A DNA stretch of 64,000 bases from Geobacter sp. (lineage in GTDB: Bacteria; Desulfobacterota; Desulfuromonadia; Geobacterales; Pseudopelobacteraceae). A model generated the notes under the pieces. That model made no database searches. It saw only the letters and a list, made by a program, of their open reading frames with translations, and had not been told where the DNA came from. Position numbers and translations under genes: made by a program. The stretch lies in contig PJFB01000003.1 in NCBI GenBank assembly GCA_003574895.1, positions 62,001 to 126,000 on the forward strand, in the 5' to 3' direction. Positions 28,482-36,726 of the stretch are shown here, one piece after another; positions within the stretch are counted from its first letter, which is position 1; every line of letters starts with the position of its first letter.

Positions 28482-30140
28482 CTAACCGCCGGAAACCGTG
28501 CCGCTCCCCTTGGTGGCCTTCCATTGGAACTGGTGCGGCCACTGGGCGGTATTGGTCGTGTTGACGGCGGTATGGCAGACAAAGCAGGCATTGGGCCGCT
28601 TGCCGCTGCCGTGGGCCTCCAGGTAATCGCCCAACCCCTCACCTTTGGAGCTTGAGTGGCAAGCGCCGCAACTGCCGATGGCTTTGGCGTAGTTCTGGTA
28701 CTGTTGCGCCTGGTAGTTATCGACATCCACCCTGGTGGGAACCATGGCATGGGGGCTGCCGTGGCAACCGGAGCAATAGACTCCGCCATGGCCGACCGCG
28801 TTACGGTACAGTGTGCTGCCGGTATCCACCTGGGCAACGCCCGGGTGGCAGGTTGCGCACTTGGGCTCGTTCACCCAGGGAACCTTGGTGTTGTTGGTGA
28901 TGGATGCCGCCATGGACGCCATGCTGCCGTGGCAGCTGGTGCAGTTGCCGTCGGCTGCCGTGTGCGCCAGGCTGCGGCTGCACTGGGTCTTGGCGCCGGG
29001 ATGACAATCATAGCAGGAGGCGCCTTTTGAGGCATGAAAGCCGTGAATGGCTTCGGACAGGTATTTACCCGCCGACCCACGGTTGGTTGCGCCCAGCACC
29101 GGGCTGCCGTGGCAGGATGCGCACAGTACCGGCCGCTGATTGACCAGGTTGGTGCCATGGCTTTTATCGTGTTTCTGCAGCACGTCGAGCATGGCATTGC
29201 CGTTGCCATTGTGGCATTTGGCGCAGTTGATCTCATCGGATACCGGGATGGTCGCCCTGGTCTGGGCCACTACCGCGCCACTGCTGTCCTTGACAGTCAC
29301 CTCTATCACCTGGAACGGGTTCCAGACGCCGGAATCGTCAATGGGGGTAGCAGGAATGCCGTTAACCTGGAAGTGATCGCCTTTGGCCACCATCTTTCCG
29401 CTAAGGCCGTTGTGAACAGAGGCATCCTCCAGGTTGAGGCCCGTATCGTTGGCCAGGGTAATGCCGAACAATTGCTGGCAATACTGCCAGAACTGCCCGA
29501 ACAACCCCTTGGTGGAGGACTTGGTGTTGTTCACGATACGATATTCGACACTCAGGCCGCTTGTAACCACCTTGGGCGGATTGCCCCGCAGCAGTACCTG
29601 GGCCCAAACCGTGTTGTAGGGCGGCAGGATCACGGCCGTGTCATAGCTGGGATTGGCGCAGTGCATGCCAAGATCGTTCCAGGCAAACACCACGTACTTC
29701 GAATTATTCTTGGCCGGGGTGATTACGCCGGGATTGGAGGGGGGCATCTGTGCCGCCGGAGGGGTCCAATTGGAGCCGGAAGATGTGGAGCCAGTGGATC
29801 CGGTGGAACCGGTGGAGCCGGTGGAACTCAGCGCCGTGGCGATGGCCTGGATCTGGGTGGTGGTCAATGAGGAGAGCGACCGCATGGCGCTTTTGCTGGC
29901 TATGGCCTCCCTTATCTTGTCAACGCTGGCCCCTTTAACGGCGGAGTTTGCCAGAGAACCGTGGCAACTGGCGCAATCGGCGGCATATAGTGCTGCGCCG
30001 TCGGTCATGGCCGTGGCCTGGGCTTCTTTCTGACTGGTTGCCCCATCTCCTCCTCCAGTCCCGCTGCTACCGCAACCGGAGAGTGAAAAACCGATGGCAG
30101 CCAACAACACAAATAACGAACCTGCAACTTTCTTTTGCAT
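28482..30140 (-). CDS. nonahaem c-type cytochrome lipoprotein
   Basis: 552 residues with a signal peptide and lipobox (GFSLSGC). Nine CXXCH sites: CASCH, CAKCH, CASCH, CYDCH, CTSCH, CATCH, CSGCH, CGACH and CFVCH. The first sits in an N-terminal monohaem module like a small class I cytochrome. A Gly-Ser-Thr repeat linker (residues about 107-120) leads to a haem-free beta domain, about 150-305, with WNDLGMHC. Haems 2-9 are packed in the last 240 residues. It probably carries electrons at or across the outer membrane, as in dissimilatory metal reduction. GGAGG precedes the start. A GEMM riboswitch with overlapping terminator lies in its leader. Confidence 0.92.
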   Translation of the reverse strand: MQKKVAGSLFVLLAAIGFSLSGCGSSGTGGGDGATSQKEAQATAMTDGAALYAADCASCHGSLANSAVKGASVDKIREAIASKSAMRSLSSLTTTQIQAIATALSSTGSTGSTGSTGSTSSGSNWTPPAAQMPPSNPGVITPAKNNSKYVVFAWNDLGMHCANPSYDTAVILPPYNTVWAQVLLRGNPPKVVTSGLSVEYRIVNNTKSSTKGLFGQFWQYCQQLFGITLANDTGLNLEDASVHNGLSGKMVAKGDHFQVNGIPATPIDDSGVWNPFQVIEVTVKDSSGAVVAQTRATIPVSDEINCAKCHNGNGNAMLDVLQKHDKSHGTNLVNQRPVLCASCHGSPVLGATNRGSAGKYLSEAIHGFHASKGASCYDCHPGAKTQCSRSLAHTAADGNCTSCHGSMASMAASITNNTKVPWVNEPKCATCHPGVAQVDTGSTLYRNAVGHGGVYCSGCHGSPHAMVPTRVDVDNYQAQQYQNYAKAIGSCGACHSSSKGEGLGDYLEAHGSGKRPNACFVCHTAVNTTNTAQWPHQFQWKATKGSGTVSGG

Positions 30141-30312
30141 ACTTCCTCCTTCGTCCTTTGCTTTTGTCTGAACTTAATTCATGGTGTGGGAACCGCTGCC
30201 CGGCAACGGCTCACCAACCTGCCACTATAACCAGGGTCATATAATCTTCACTGAAGTTGCTGCCGCTTCTCTTGAACCTCCTTTAAATTGTTTTGGGCCA
30301 AATTTTGAGCAC

Positions 30313-30360
30313 AAAAAAAGCCGGGTCGCCAATATCGAATGATATTTCGGCGACCCGGCT
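30313..30360 (-). terminator. riboswitch-controlled intrinsic terminator
   Basis: On the minus strand AGCCGGGTCGCC (30360-30349) pairs with GGCGACCCGGCT (30330-30319), a perfect 12-bp stem, followed by a run of seven T (30318-30312 region). The 5' arm is also the 3' strand of the GEMM aptamer, so the two folds exclude each other. Ligand binding should therefore block termination and turn the cytochrome gene on. Confidence 0.85.
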
Positions 30361-30425
30361 GTCTCGGTGAGACCCAATGGGCTTTCCGCCCCATCCTCGC
30401 GGATGGTTTAGTATTGTCGTCTATC
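30341..30425 (-). promoter_or_regulatory. GEMM-I cyclic dinucleotide riboswitch, probably the cyclic AMP-GMP type (GEMM-Ib)
   Basis: Minus strand. The core CTAAACCATCC, GCGA tetraloop, GGATGGGGCGGAAAGCC matches the GEMM-I P2 stem with its conserved AAACC and AAAGCC ends. It is followed by a GGGTCTCACCGAGAC arm and by AGCCGGGTCGCC, which corresponds to the conserved AGCGGGGUUACC. Terminal pairing GATA/TATC and CGAC/GTCG closes the fold. Aligned to the V. cholerae Vc2 aptamer from AAACC, the base at G20 is A. That change marks the Geobacter GEMM-Ib class, which prefers 3',3'-cyclic AMP-GMP and controls cytochrome genes. The fold is seen; the ligand is inferred. It lies about 200 nt upstream of the nonahaem cytochrome gene. 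Confidence 0.88.
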
Positions 30426-30558
30426 CGGCATGTTGTAATGATCTGTTTAAAACATTACTAAACGCCGCCAGACTAATCAATATATAAATTCGTATATAAC
30501 TATTATTTTAATCTTATAAACAATAATAAATTTCAGAAGTTAAATCATCGGCACGCCA
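30426..30558. other. AT-rich gap upstream of the riboswitch
   Basis: This stretch should hold the minus-strand promoter for the riboswitch and cytochrome transcript and the end of the kinase gene transcript at 30559. It is AT-rich (30475-30530), and no gene is visible. Confidence 0.35.
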
Positions 30559-33393
30559 TTAAAAGGCGTGATCCAGCGGCAGTTTTACGGTAAAGGTTGT
30601 GCCCCGACCAAGTTCGCTTTCGACACTCATCTCGCCGCCATGCTTCTTCACTATATCGTAACTGATTGAAAGACCGAGCCCGGTCCCCTTACCGACCTCC
30701 TTGGTGGTAAAGAAAGGCTCGAATATCCTGCTCAGGTTTTCCGGTGCGATCCCCTTGCCGCTATCGCTCAGCCTGATGATGATATCGTTCCCCTGGCGGC
30801 GCGTTTGGACGCCGATAACGCCATGCCCCACGATGGCATGGGCCGCATTGGCCAGAATATTCATGAAAACCTGGTTCAACTGCTGCGGATAACAGTTCAA
30901 CTGCGGCAGGTCGCTATCGTAGTCACGCTCGACTTCGGCCACGTATTTGATCTCGTTACGCAGCATGTTGAGGGTGGTTTCCAGGCAGTCGTTGATGTTG
31001 AAAGGCTTGCACTGGGTATCATCCACATGGGAGAAGCTCTTCAGGTCCTGCACGATCCGCCGCACCCGCTCGGCGCCGTCAAGGGATTCGGCAAGCAGGT
31101 TGCCAATATCCTCCAGAATGAAGTCGATCTTCAACTTCCTGCGCAGCTCGGTCAGCGTTGCAACAGCACCGACGTCGCCCAGACCGTGCAACGCTTCGAT
31201 AACAGCGGTTTCGAAGACATTGATCTTATCCATGTATTTCCCCATGGTGGAGAGATTGCTGGAGATAAAACCCATGGGGTTGTTGATCTCGTGGGCCACC
31301 CCGGCGGCAAGTTGGCCGATGGAGGCCATCTTTTCCTGTTGATAGACCTGGGCCTGGGTCTGCTGAAGCTCGGCATAGGCCTTTTGCAGCTCTTCGTTCA
31401 CCTTGAGAAGTTCGGTGGTTTCGTGGATGGTCACGACAACGCCGCGAATCTCATCGGAGCCGATCTGTTTAAGCGTATTGGACAGCAACTCGAAATGGCG
31501 CTGGCCGTTGTCATAGACCAGATGTCCGCTCTTGCCGTCATACTCTGAAATTTCCATGCCGATCCGGCTGAACAGTTCCAGGCATTCCACGCCGACGATC
31601 TGTTCGTAGGAAAGCATGGCAAAGGTACAAACGGCCCGGTTACAGCGCCGTACACAGCCCCACTGGTCGCAGATCAGCACCATCTCGGAAAGGCTGTCCA
31701 TGGTGTCTTCCCATTCGCGCCTGCCGCTCTCCACCTGGGCGAACAGCTCGCTCAACTCGCTGTGCTTGAGCTGCAGCTCCTCCCGGCTCTTGGCAAGCTC
31801 CTGCTCATTGATCTTGCGTTGGGTTATGTCCTCTTTCACAGCCAGGTAATGGGTTATTGTGTCTTGTTCGTCCTTGACCGGCGAGATGGAAACCAGCTCC
31901 CAGAAAAGTTCCCCGTTTTTCTTCCTGTTGTGGAATTCGCCATGCCAGGTCTGGCCCGAGGTTATGGTGCGCCAAAGTTCACGATAAACCTCGGTCGGCG
32001 TTTCCCCGGATTTCAACACCCTCTGGTTCTGGCCCACGATCTCGTCATAGGCATATCCGGTCAGGCTGCAGAACTTCTTGTTGACATACTCGATGTTGCC
32101 CTGCGGATCGGTTATGACAATGGAGCAGGGATTCTCCGATACGGCCCACGAAAGCTTGCGCTGCTCCTCCTCGGCCAGCTTGCGGTCGGTGATGTCCAGC
32201 AGAGTCTCGATGGCCGCCACCGGCCGGCCTTTGGCATCAACCACCGGAGCGGCATCAAAGAACAGATAACGGCGCTGTCCGCCCACATTATCAAACCACC
32301 CTTCCGATTGCAGGCCTCCCTGGATGTGTTGCGACAAACGCGAGCTTTGGTACAGGTCATTGAGGCAGGATATGTCTTTGGACAGCAACAGATCGGCCAG
32401 TACCGGGCGTTGTTGCGGATAGAACGCCTGCCACTGACGCGTGGTGCCAAGCATTTCTTCGGCCCTGATGCCGGACAGGTTCTCCAGGGCGCTGTTCCAC
32501 ACAATGACGCGGTGCTCGGGATCGAGGACAAAGATCGGCACGGTGGCATTGTTGATCAATCCCTCGGCAAACGCCTTTTGGTCGTGCATCAGCTGCTGCA
32601 TCCGCCTCAAGGGGGTGATATCCGTGAAATTGCCACGTTTTCCCCGATAGTTTCCCATATCGTCATGGACTTCGTGGCAGAGGTGGGAAACCCAGCGCTC
32701 CTCTCCGTTCTTTGTGACGATCTTCAACTCGAGCTTCCGGGATTTTCTGGTGGCTGAATCGGCCTTGTGAGTATGTCCATCCCAATCCACCCGGTAATCG
32801 GGGTGTATGATCCGGTCCAGCAGATCGGGCTGGGCGTAAAACTCGCTCTCGGCATAACCGGTCACTTCAAGGCAATTGGCCGACATGAACTGAATGCTGT
32901 TGTCCGCATCGCGCCAAAAAGCCACCTCGTCGGTAAATTCGGCCACTATGCGGTAAGTCTGCTGGGTAAGCCGCATCACCTCCTGGTGATAATCGAAATC
33001 TTCGACAAGGGAATTGAACACCTGCGCCAAACTCCCCAGTTCGCCTTCGAATCCCTGGGGCAGAAAACGCGCCTTGCCCTGTTTCGCCGACATCGAGCCG
33101 ATGTGGTTAATCACCTGTTGCAACGGCGTCATCATCCGGCCCAACACATTCCAGATGATCAGGGCTGCCAACAGCGCAATACCGGCAAAGGCGGAGACAA
33201 CCCCGATACCGGTGGCATGCAGCAGTTCATGGATCTGGCCGGCAGAAACGCCGGCGAAATTTTCATTCAGCTGATTGTCAAACAGAATAAAACTGAGGAC
33301 GGAGATCAGCGCCATGGCCGCCACGGTCAGCAGCACGGCATAGAGGGTGAATCGTGTTCTGAGAGTCAATCCGTTGGGGTCTATCGATTTCAT
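30559..33393 (-). CDS. membrane histidine kinase with HAMP and multiple PAS domains
   Basis: 944 residues. TM1 (about 14-37) and TM2 (about 62-85) enclose a very short periplasmic loop; HAMP-like sequence with MMTPLQQVINHIG follows. At least four PAS/PAC units can be seen: around 150-275 (ADNSIQFMSANCLEVTGY), 285-405, 415-540 (TDPQGNIEYVNKKFCSLTGY) and 565-685 (ICDQWGCVRRCN). The kinase core has GVAHEINNPMGFIS, NILANAAHAI, DSGKGIAPENLS and GKGTGLGLSISYDIV. The core is very similar to that of the REC-kinase fusion at 11305-12543, so the two are probably paralogues. GAGG eight bases upstream supports the start. No receiver gene is adjacent. Confidence 0.9.
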   Translation of the reverse strand: MKSIDPNGLTLRTRFTLYAVLLTVAAMALISVLSFILFDNQLNENFAGVSAGQIHELLHATGIGVVSAFAGIALLAALIIWNVLGRMMTPLQQVINHIGSMSAKQGKARFLPQGFEGELGSLAQVFNSLVEDFDYHQEVMRLTQQTYRIVAEFTDEVAFWRDADNSIQFMSANCLEVTGYAESEFYAQPDLLDRIIHPDYRVDWDGHTHKADSATRKSRKLELKIVTKNGEERWVSHLCHEVHDDMGNYRGKRGNFTDITPLRRMQQLMHDQKAFAEGLINNATVPIFVLDPEHRVIVWNSALENLSGIRAEEMLGTTRQWQAFYPQQRPVLADLLLSKDISCLNDLYQSSRLSQHIQGGLQSEGWFDNVGGQRRYLFFDAAPVVDAKGRPVAAIETLLDITDRKLAEEEQRKLSWAVSENPCSIVITDPQGNIEYVNKKFCSLTGYAYDEIVGQNQRVLKSGETPTEVYRELWRTITSGQTWHGEFHNRKKNGELFWELVSISPVKDEQDTITHYLAVKEDITQRKINEQELAKSREELQLKHSELSELFAQVESGRREWEDTMDSLSEMVLICDQWGCVRRCNRAVCTFAMLSYEQIVGVECLELFSRIGMEISEYDGKSGHLVYDNGQRHFELLSNTLKQIGSDEIRGVVVTIHETTELLKVNEELQKAYAELQQTQAQVYQQEKMASIGQLAAGVAHEINNPMGFISSNLSTMGKYMDKINVFETAVIEALHGLGDVGAVATLTELRRKLKIDFILEDIGNLLAESLDGAERVRRIVQDLKSFSHVDDTQCKPFNINDCLETTLNMLRNEIKYVAEVERDYDSDLPQLNCYPQQLNQVFMNILANAAHAIVGHGVIGVQTRRQGNDIIIRLSDSGKGIAPENLSRIFEPFFTTKEVGKGTGLGLSISYDIVKKHGGEMSVESELGRGTTFTVKLPLDHAF

Positions 33394-33553
33394 TGACAGC
33401 CTCGCAGCGGTTTCTGGCAGAAGATTTTAAATAATAGCAGGACTGGACAAACCGCACAACCGGGACAAAAAAATCTTATGGTGCGGATAGAAAAAAAAGA
33501 CTTATATAACCTTGAATGATTATAGGTGGGAAACAACTACAAAACCCGTTTGA

Positions 33554-34525
33554 TCAGCCCGGCCAGCCTGTAAGCACGGCACTTTCGAACGGCAGGAATC
33601 CGTTCAACTTCCGCACGTTTTGATCACACCTGGGGCAGGCGTAATCCACGGACCTGAGATGGCACAGATCGTGTTCTCCCGGGCAGATGCCCAGATTTTT
33701 AAGCACGCCTTGATTAGTCTTGAGAACCACCTTGTCGGGAAAGCCTATTTCATCGGTGTCCGCCCGCCCTTTCAGCAGCGACGCGGCCAGTTCGCCGGCT
33801 TGCCGGCCCAGGTCGCCCCGCTTGATCTCCAGCACGGCCGCGGCACCAAGGCCCAGGTAGGCGCTGGCAAAGGACACCACCGGCACCCGCTGCTTCTGGG
33901 AAAAGTTGAAGTAGGCCTCGGCGGTCTCCCGAGTGACGGCAATTGTGTCCGGCAGCATCCAGAGGGCGTCCACCTGTCCGGCCAGGCTGGAGAGCTTGGA
34001 GAGCGTCTCTTTGGGGTTATGCACCTCGCGCAGCACCAGTTCCACCCCGGCCTGCTTGGCCGGTTGCCGGGCCTGCCGCAGGTACCAGCCGCTCCGGGCC
34101 GGGTTATAGAGCACCCCGATGCGGTGCGCCTTCAGCTTCCGGAAGATGGCCATGTAGTTCTCGGGCTGGATGTACATCCCGATGCCGGTCAGGTTGGGCT
34201 GGTTGACGCTCGGATTGGTGACGCTCAGGGACATTACGGCAATAACAGGAGTCTGGTGAACCTTTTTGGCGGCTGCCAGGGCATTGTCGCCGATGGCCAG
34301 CACCAGGCCGGGCCGGTCTTCGCGCACAATGCGGACCACATCGGTTTCGGCATAGTCGGAGAGCACCACCATCCGCTCGGTATGGCGAAAGGCGGCCCGG
34401 AAACCCTGGAGCACCTTGTCGTAGGCCGGGTCGTGCTTGCTCTGCACCACCAGTACGTCATAGGCCAAGGCCAGGGAGGGGCAGAGCATGGTCAGGGCGA
34501 GTATGAGAGAGGCAAAGTATCTCAT
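33554..34525 (-). CDS. periplasmic ABC-type substrate-binding protein (PF04392-like)
   Basis: 323 residues with a signal peptide ending near ALA-YD. The two-lobe fold of the ABC_sub_bind family is recognisable (VLAIGDNALAAAKKVHQTPVIAVMSLSVTNP, HRIGVLYNPARSGWYLRQA, VDALWMLPDTIAVT, VPVVSFASAYLGLGAAAVLEI). The ATG overlaps the TonB receptor stop by one base (TGATG), so the two are coupled. The last 45 residues are an unusual tail with CPGEH, LCHLRS and CPRCDQ, which looks like a metal-binding or haem-free Cys/His knuckle. No permease or ATPase gene is nearby. A role in import of the receptor ligand, or in sensing it, is inferred. Confidence 0.82.
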   Translation of the reverse strand: MRYFASLILALTMLCPSLALAYDVLVVQSKHDPAYDKVLQGFRAAFRHTERMVVLSDYAETDVVRIVREDRPGLVLAIGDNALAAAKKVHQTPVIAVMSLSVTNPSVNQPNLTGIGMYIQPENYMAIFRKLKAHRIGVLYNPARSGWYLRQARQPAKQAGVELVLREVHNPKETLSKLSSLAGQVDALWMLPDTIAVTRETAEAYFNFSQKQRVPVVSFASAYLGLGAAAVLEIKRGDLGRQAGELAASLLKGRADTDEIGFPDKVVLKTNQGVLKNLGICPGEHDLCHLRSVDYACPRCDQNVRKLNGFLPFESAVLTGWPG

Positions 34526-36354
34526 CAAAACCGCACCTTCATGCCGCCTTCGAACCAGCGCCCGGTGTTGGGAAATACATCAACCCAATACTGAGAATTA
34601 TTGAACAGGTTATGCCCGGAGAAGAACAGCTCCAGAGAGTTGTTTTCCCGCTTCAGCAGGGTGGCGCCCAAGTGCAGGTCCCATACCAGTCCGTAATACC
34701 TACCATTAAAGTCCGGTTCAACATTGGAATCCCACCAGATGTGCCGCCCCGTGAGGTCACCCCGGTAGGTGTGGTCGTCGTAACGCAGGGCCAGTTGCAC
34801 CGTCTGGGTGGCTGCGGGGAGGTTGACATGGGTGCCGTTGCTGGTGCGATGAGTGTCGGTGTAGGTCCAGCCCGCTCCCAGCGAGGTGTTGAAGACCGGC
34901 ACGGTGCGCGCTTCCAGTTCACTCCCCAAGGCAACGTGCCGATTGGAACCGGGATCGGACTGCACATCCCAGAGCTCGTTACGAAACAGGGTGCACTTCA
35001 GCCAGAGGTAGGGCACGGCGGTGCTCTCAAAACCGATCTGAGTGGTCCAGACCTTCTCCGAAGGGAGATCAAGTGTCAAGGAAGGGAGGCTGTAACCGCG
35101 GGCAGTGTAGGCCCGGGCCAGGGTAGTATCGGTGATGCGCCAGACAGCCCCCAGGGATGCGCTGAACTGGTCGCCATTGCTGACAGTCCGGTCAAAACGG
35201 ACTCCAGGGGAGACGGAAACCGGACCAAAGGTCGCGGTGTCGTTCAAGTAAACGCCCCAGCGATCAACGATCCTGTCCAGCGTATCGACCGGGACATAGG
35301 CATAGTTGTTTTTCAACTCGAAGTGTTCGTAGTCCCCACCGGCCACCAGCAGGTTGTCGCTGCCGCGCCAGACCAGCTTGGCGCTGCCGCCACTGGACTG
35401 TTCCCAACCGTTGATGATGTATTGGATGGCATTGTCGGTTATGTTGTTATCAGTGGTGAAATACTTCCTGAAGGTGTGATGGCCGAGCAGTTCCAGTTCG
35501 AGCTGGCTGGTCACCTGTTTGCGCATGCCCAGAGTGGCGTCCAGGTAGTGGAATGATTTGTCTTCCTTGTTGTCGCCAGCAGGATACCAGAAGGTCCCGC
35601 GGTCGGCCCGGTCGTACTTGAATGTTGACCAGATCTGGCCTTGGTCCGGAAGATTCCAGGTGAGTTTTGTATAGAGACCGTTGGATGAGATAGCAGTGTG
35701 GGGGGTAAAGCCGTTGGTGCCAAGATACCATCCGGAGAGGTAATAGCCTAGTCGGCCGGTGGTGCCGCTGACCTCGGCCCTGGTGTCCGCCGTGGTCCGC
35801 TCGCCGATGGATGCCGTGACAGAACCGCCGAGGGTGCGTTCAGGATCAGGCGACTTGGTGATGACATTGATCACCCCGCCCAGCGCCTGCCCCCAGCTTG
35901 ACGAAGCAGCCCCTTTGACGATTTCAATGCGCTCAATGATCTGGACTGGCACCAAGCTCACATCGGAGAAGTTGTCCGCGTTGTTAATTGGAACTCCATC
36001 TACAAGCACCAGAACATGCTGGACTGAAGAGCTCTGGACATGGACCAGGGCAACATTACCCACGGAACCAACATGTTCAAGCTGAATACCCGGGACGGTA
36101 TCAAGCACATCGGCCAGGGTATGGGCGTTGAGTGCCTCGATCTCCGGACGGGTGATAACGGTAATGTTTTCCGCGGTCTGTGAAAGGGGCTTGGGGGCGC
36201 GGGAGGCGGTGGATGCTTGTTCCTGCCAGCCATTGAACAGGTCAAGGGTGTCGTCGGTCTCCTCACCCCGGGCAGGACCGGAGAAGACACAAAGACACAG
36301 ACAAAGAACAACCAGAAGGACCCGTAAGGTATTTAAATAATTAGTGGATGGCAT
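34525..36354 (-). CDS. TonB-dependent outer-membrane receptor (BtuB/vitamin-siderophore type)
   Basis: 609 residues with a signal peptide. The plug domain shows ENITVITRPEIEALNAHTLADVLDTVPGI, VLVLVDGVPINN and IERIEIVKGAASSSWGQALGGVINVITK, all standard. A 22-strand-type barrel follows and ends with the usual terminal aromatic (GMKVRF). The size is close to BtuB. No cobalamin riboswitch is seen upstream, so the substrate is open. It is coupled to the binding-protein gene by a one-base overlap, and a tiny ORF with a strong ribosome site runs the other way 89 bp from its start. Confidence 0.92.
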   Translation of the reverse strand: MPSTNYLNTLRVLLVVLCLCLCVFSGPARGEETDDTLDLFNGWQEQASTASRAPKPLSQTAENITVITRPEIEALNAHTLADVLDTVPGIQLEHVGSVGNVALVHVQSSSVQHVLVLVDGVPINNADNFSDVSLVPVQIIERIEIVKGAASSSWGQALGGVINVITKSPDPERTLGGSVTASIGERTTADTRAEVSGTTGRLGYYLSGWYLGTNGFTPHTAISSNGLYTKLTWNLPDQGQIWSTFKYDRADRGTFWYPAGDNKEDKSFHYLDATLGMRKQVTSQLELELLGHHTFRKYFTTDNNITDNAIQYIINGWEQSSGGSAKLVWRGSDNLLVAGGDYEHFELKNNYAYVPVDTLDRIVDRWGVYLNDTATFGPVSVSPGVRFDRTVSNGDQFSASLGAVWRITDTTLARAYTARGYSLPSLTLDLPSEKVWTTQIGFESTAVPYLWLKCTLFRNELWDVQSDPGSNRHVALGSELEARTVPVFNTSLGAGWTYTDTHRTSNGTHVNLPAATQTVQLALRYDDHTYRGDLTGRHIWWDSNVEPDFNGRYYGLVWDLHLGATLLKRENNSLELFFSGHNLFNNSQYWVDVFPNTGRWFEGGMKVRF

Positions 36355-36442
36355 GGTATATTTAGTGCATGTACATTAACAAACTTAATAATTAGTTGTC
36401 CATAAAAAAATGGGCAAATCACATTAAAGGGGGGAGGAAAAC

Positions 36443-36544
36443 ATGCGTGAAGAACATGACGACCTGCTTGTGTTGGAAGAGGGGAGTGACACGGAAATGC
36501 CTATGACATGCATATGCACAACAAGTGTAACAAAAATTAAATAG
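36443..36544 (+). CDS. 33-residue ORF, possible peptide precursor
   Basis: An ATG at 36443 follows a very strong ribosome site (GGGGGGAGG). The frame is MREEHDDLLVLEEGSDTE then MPMTCICTTSVTKIK, stop at 36544. An acidic leader followed by a short Cys/Thr/Ser-rich tail resembles ribosomal peptide precursors (RiPPs). A compact hairpin ten bases after the stop would suit a terminator. It is divergent from the TonB receptor gene. No modification enzyme is visible nearby, so the RiPP reading is weak; it could also be a chance ORF. Confidence 0.35.
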   Translation: MREEHDDLLVLEEGSDTEMPMTCICTTSVTKIK

Positions 36545-36554
36545 TCACCCGGCG

Positions 36555-36572
36555 GGGAGGGGCAACCCTCCC
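36555..36572 (+). terminator. hairpin after the 33-residue ORF
   Basis: GGGAGGG (36555-36561) pairs with CCCTCCC (36566-36572) around a GCAA tetraloop. The stem is very stable, but no T-run follows. It could end the small ORF transcript (plus strand); the rest of the gap up to 36726 shows nothing I can name. Confidence 0.45.
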
Positions 36573-36726
36573 AGTTCCTCACTCAAGTACTCTAAGTGAT
36601 CCCCCGGAATACATAGCACCCAGACATTAAAATACGGCAATTTGGCGGAGAATGGCCGTCAAAGCACGGCAGGTCTGTCCGCCTGTCACCCTGAGCTGGG
36701 TGCTCAAGAAGCTGGTCATTTGTCTA

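Noticed and set aside
36355-36442. Cobalamin riboswitch upstream of the BtuB-like receptor
   Set aside because: I looked for the B12-box and the conserved GCCACTG and saw neither.
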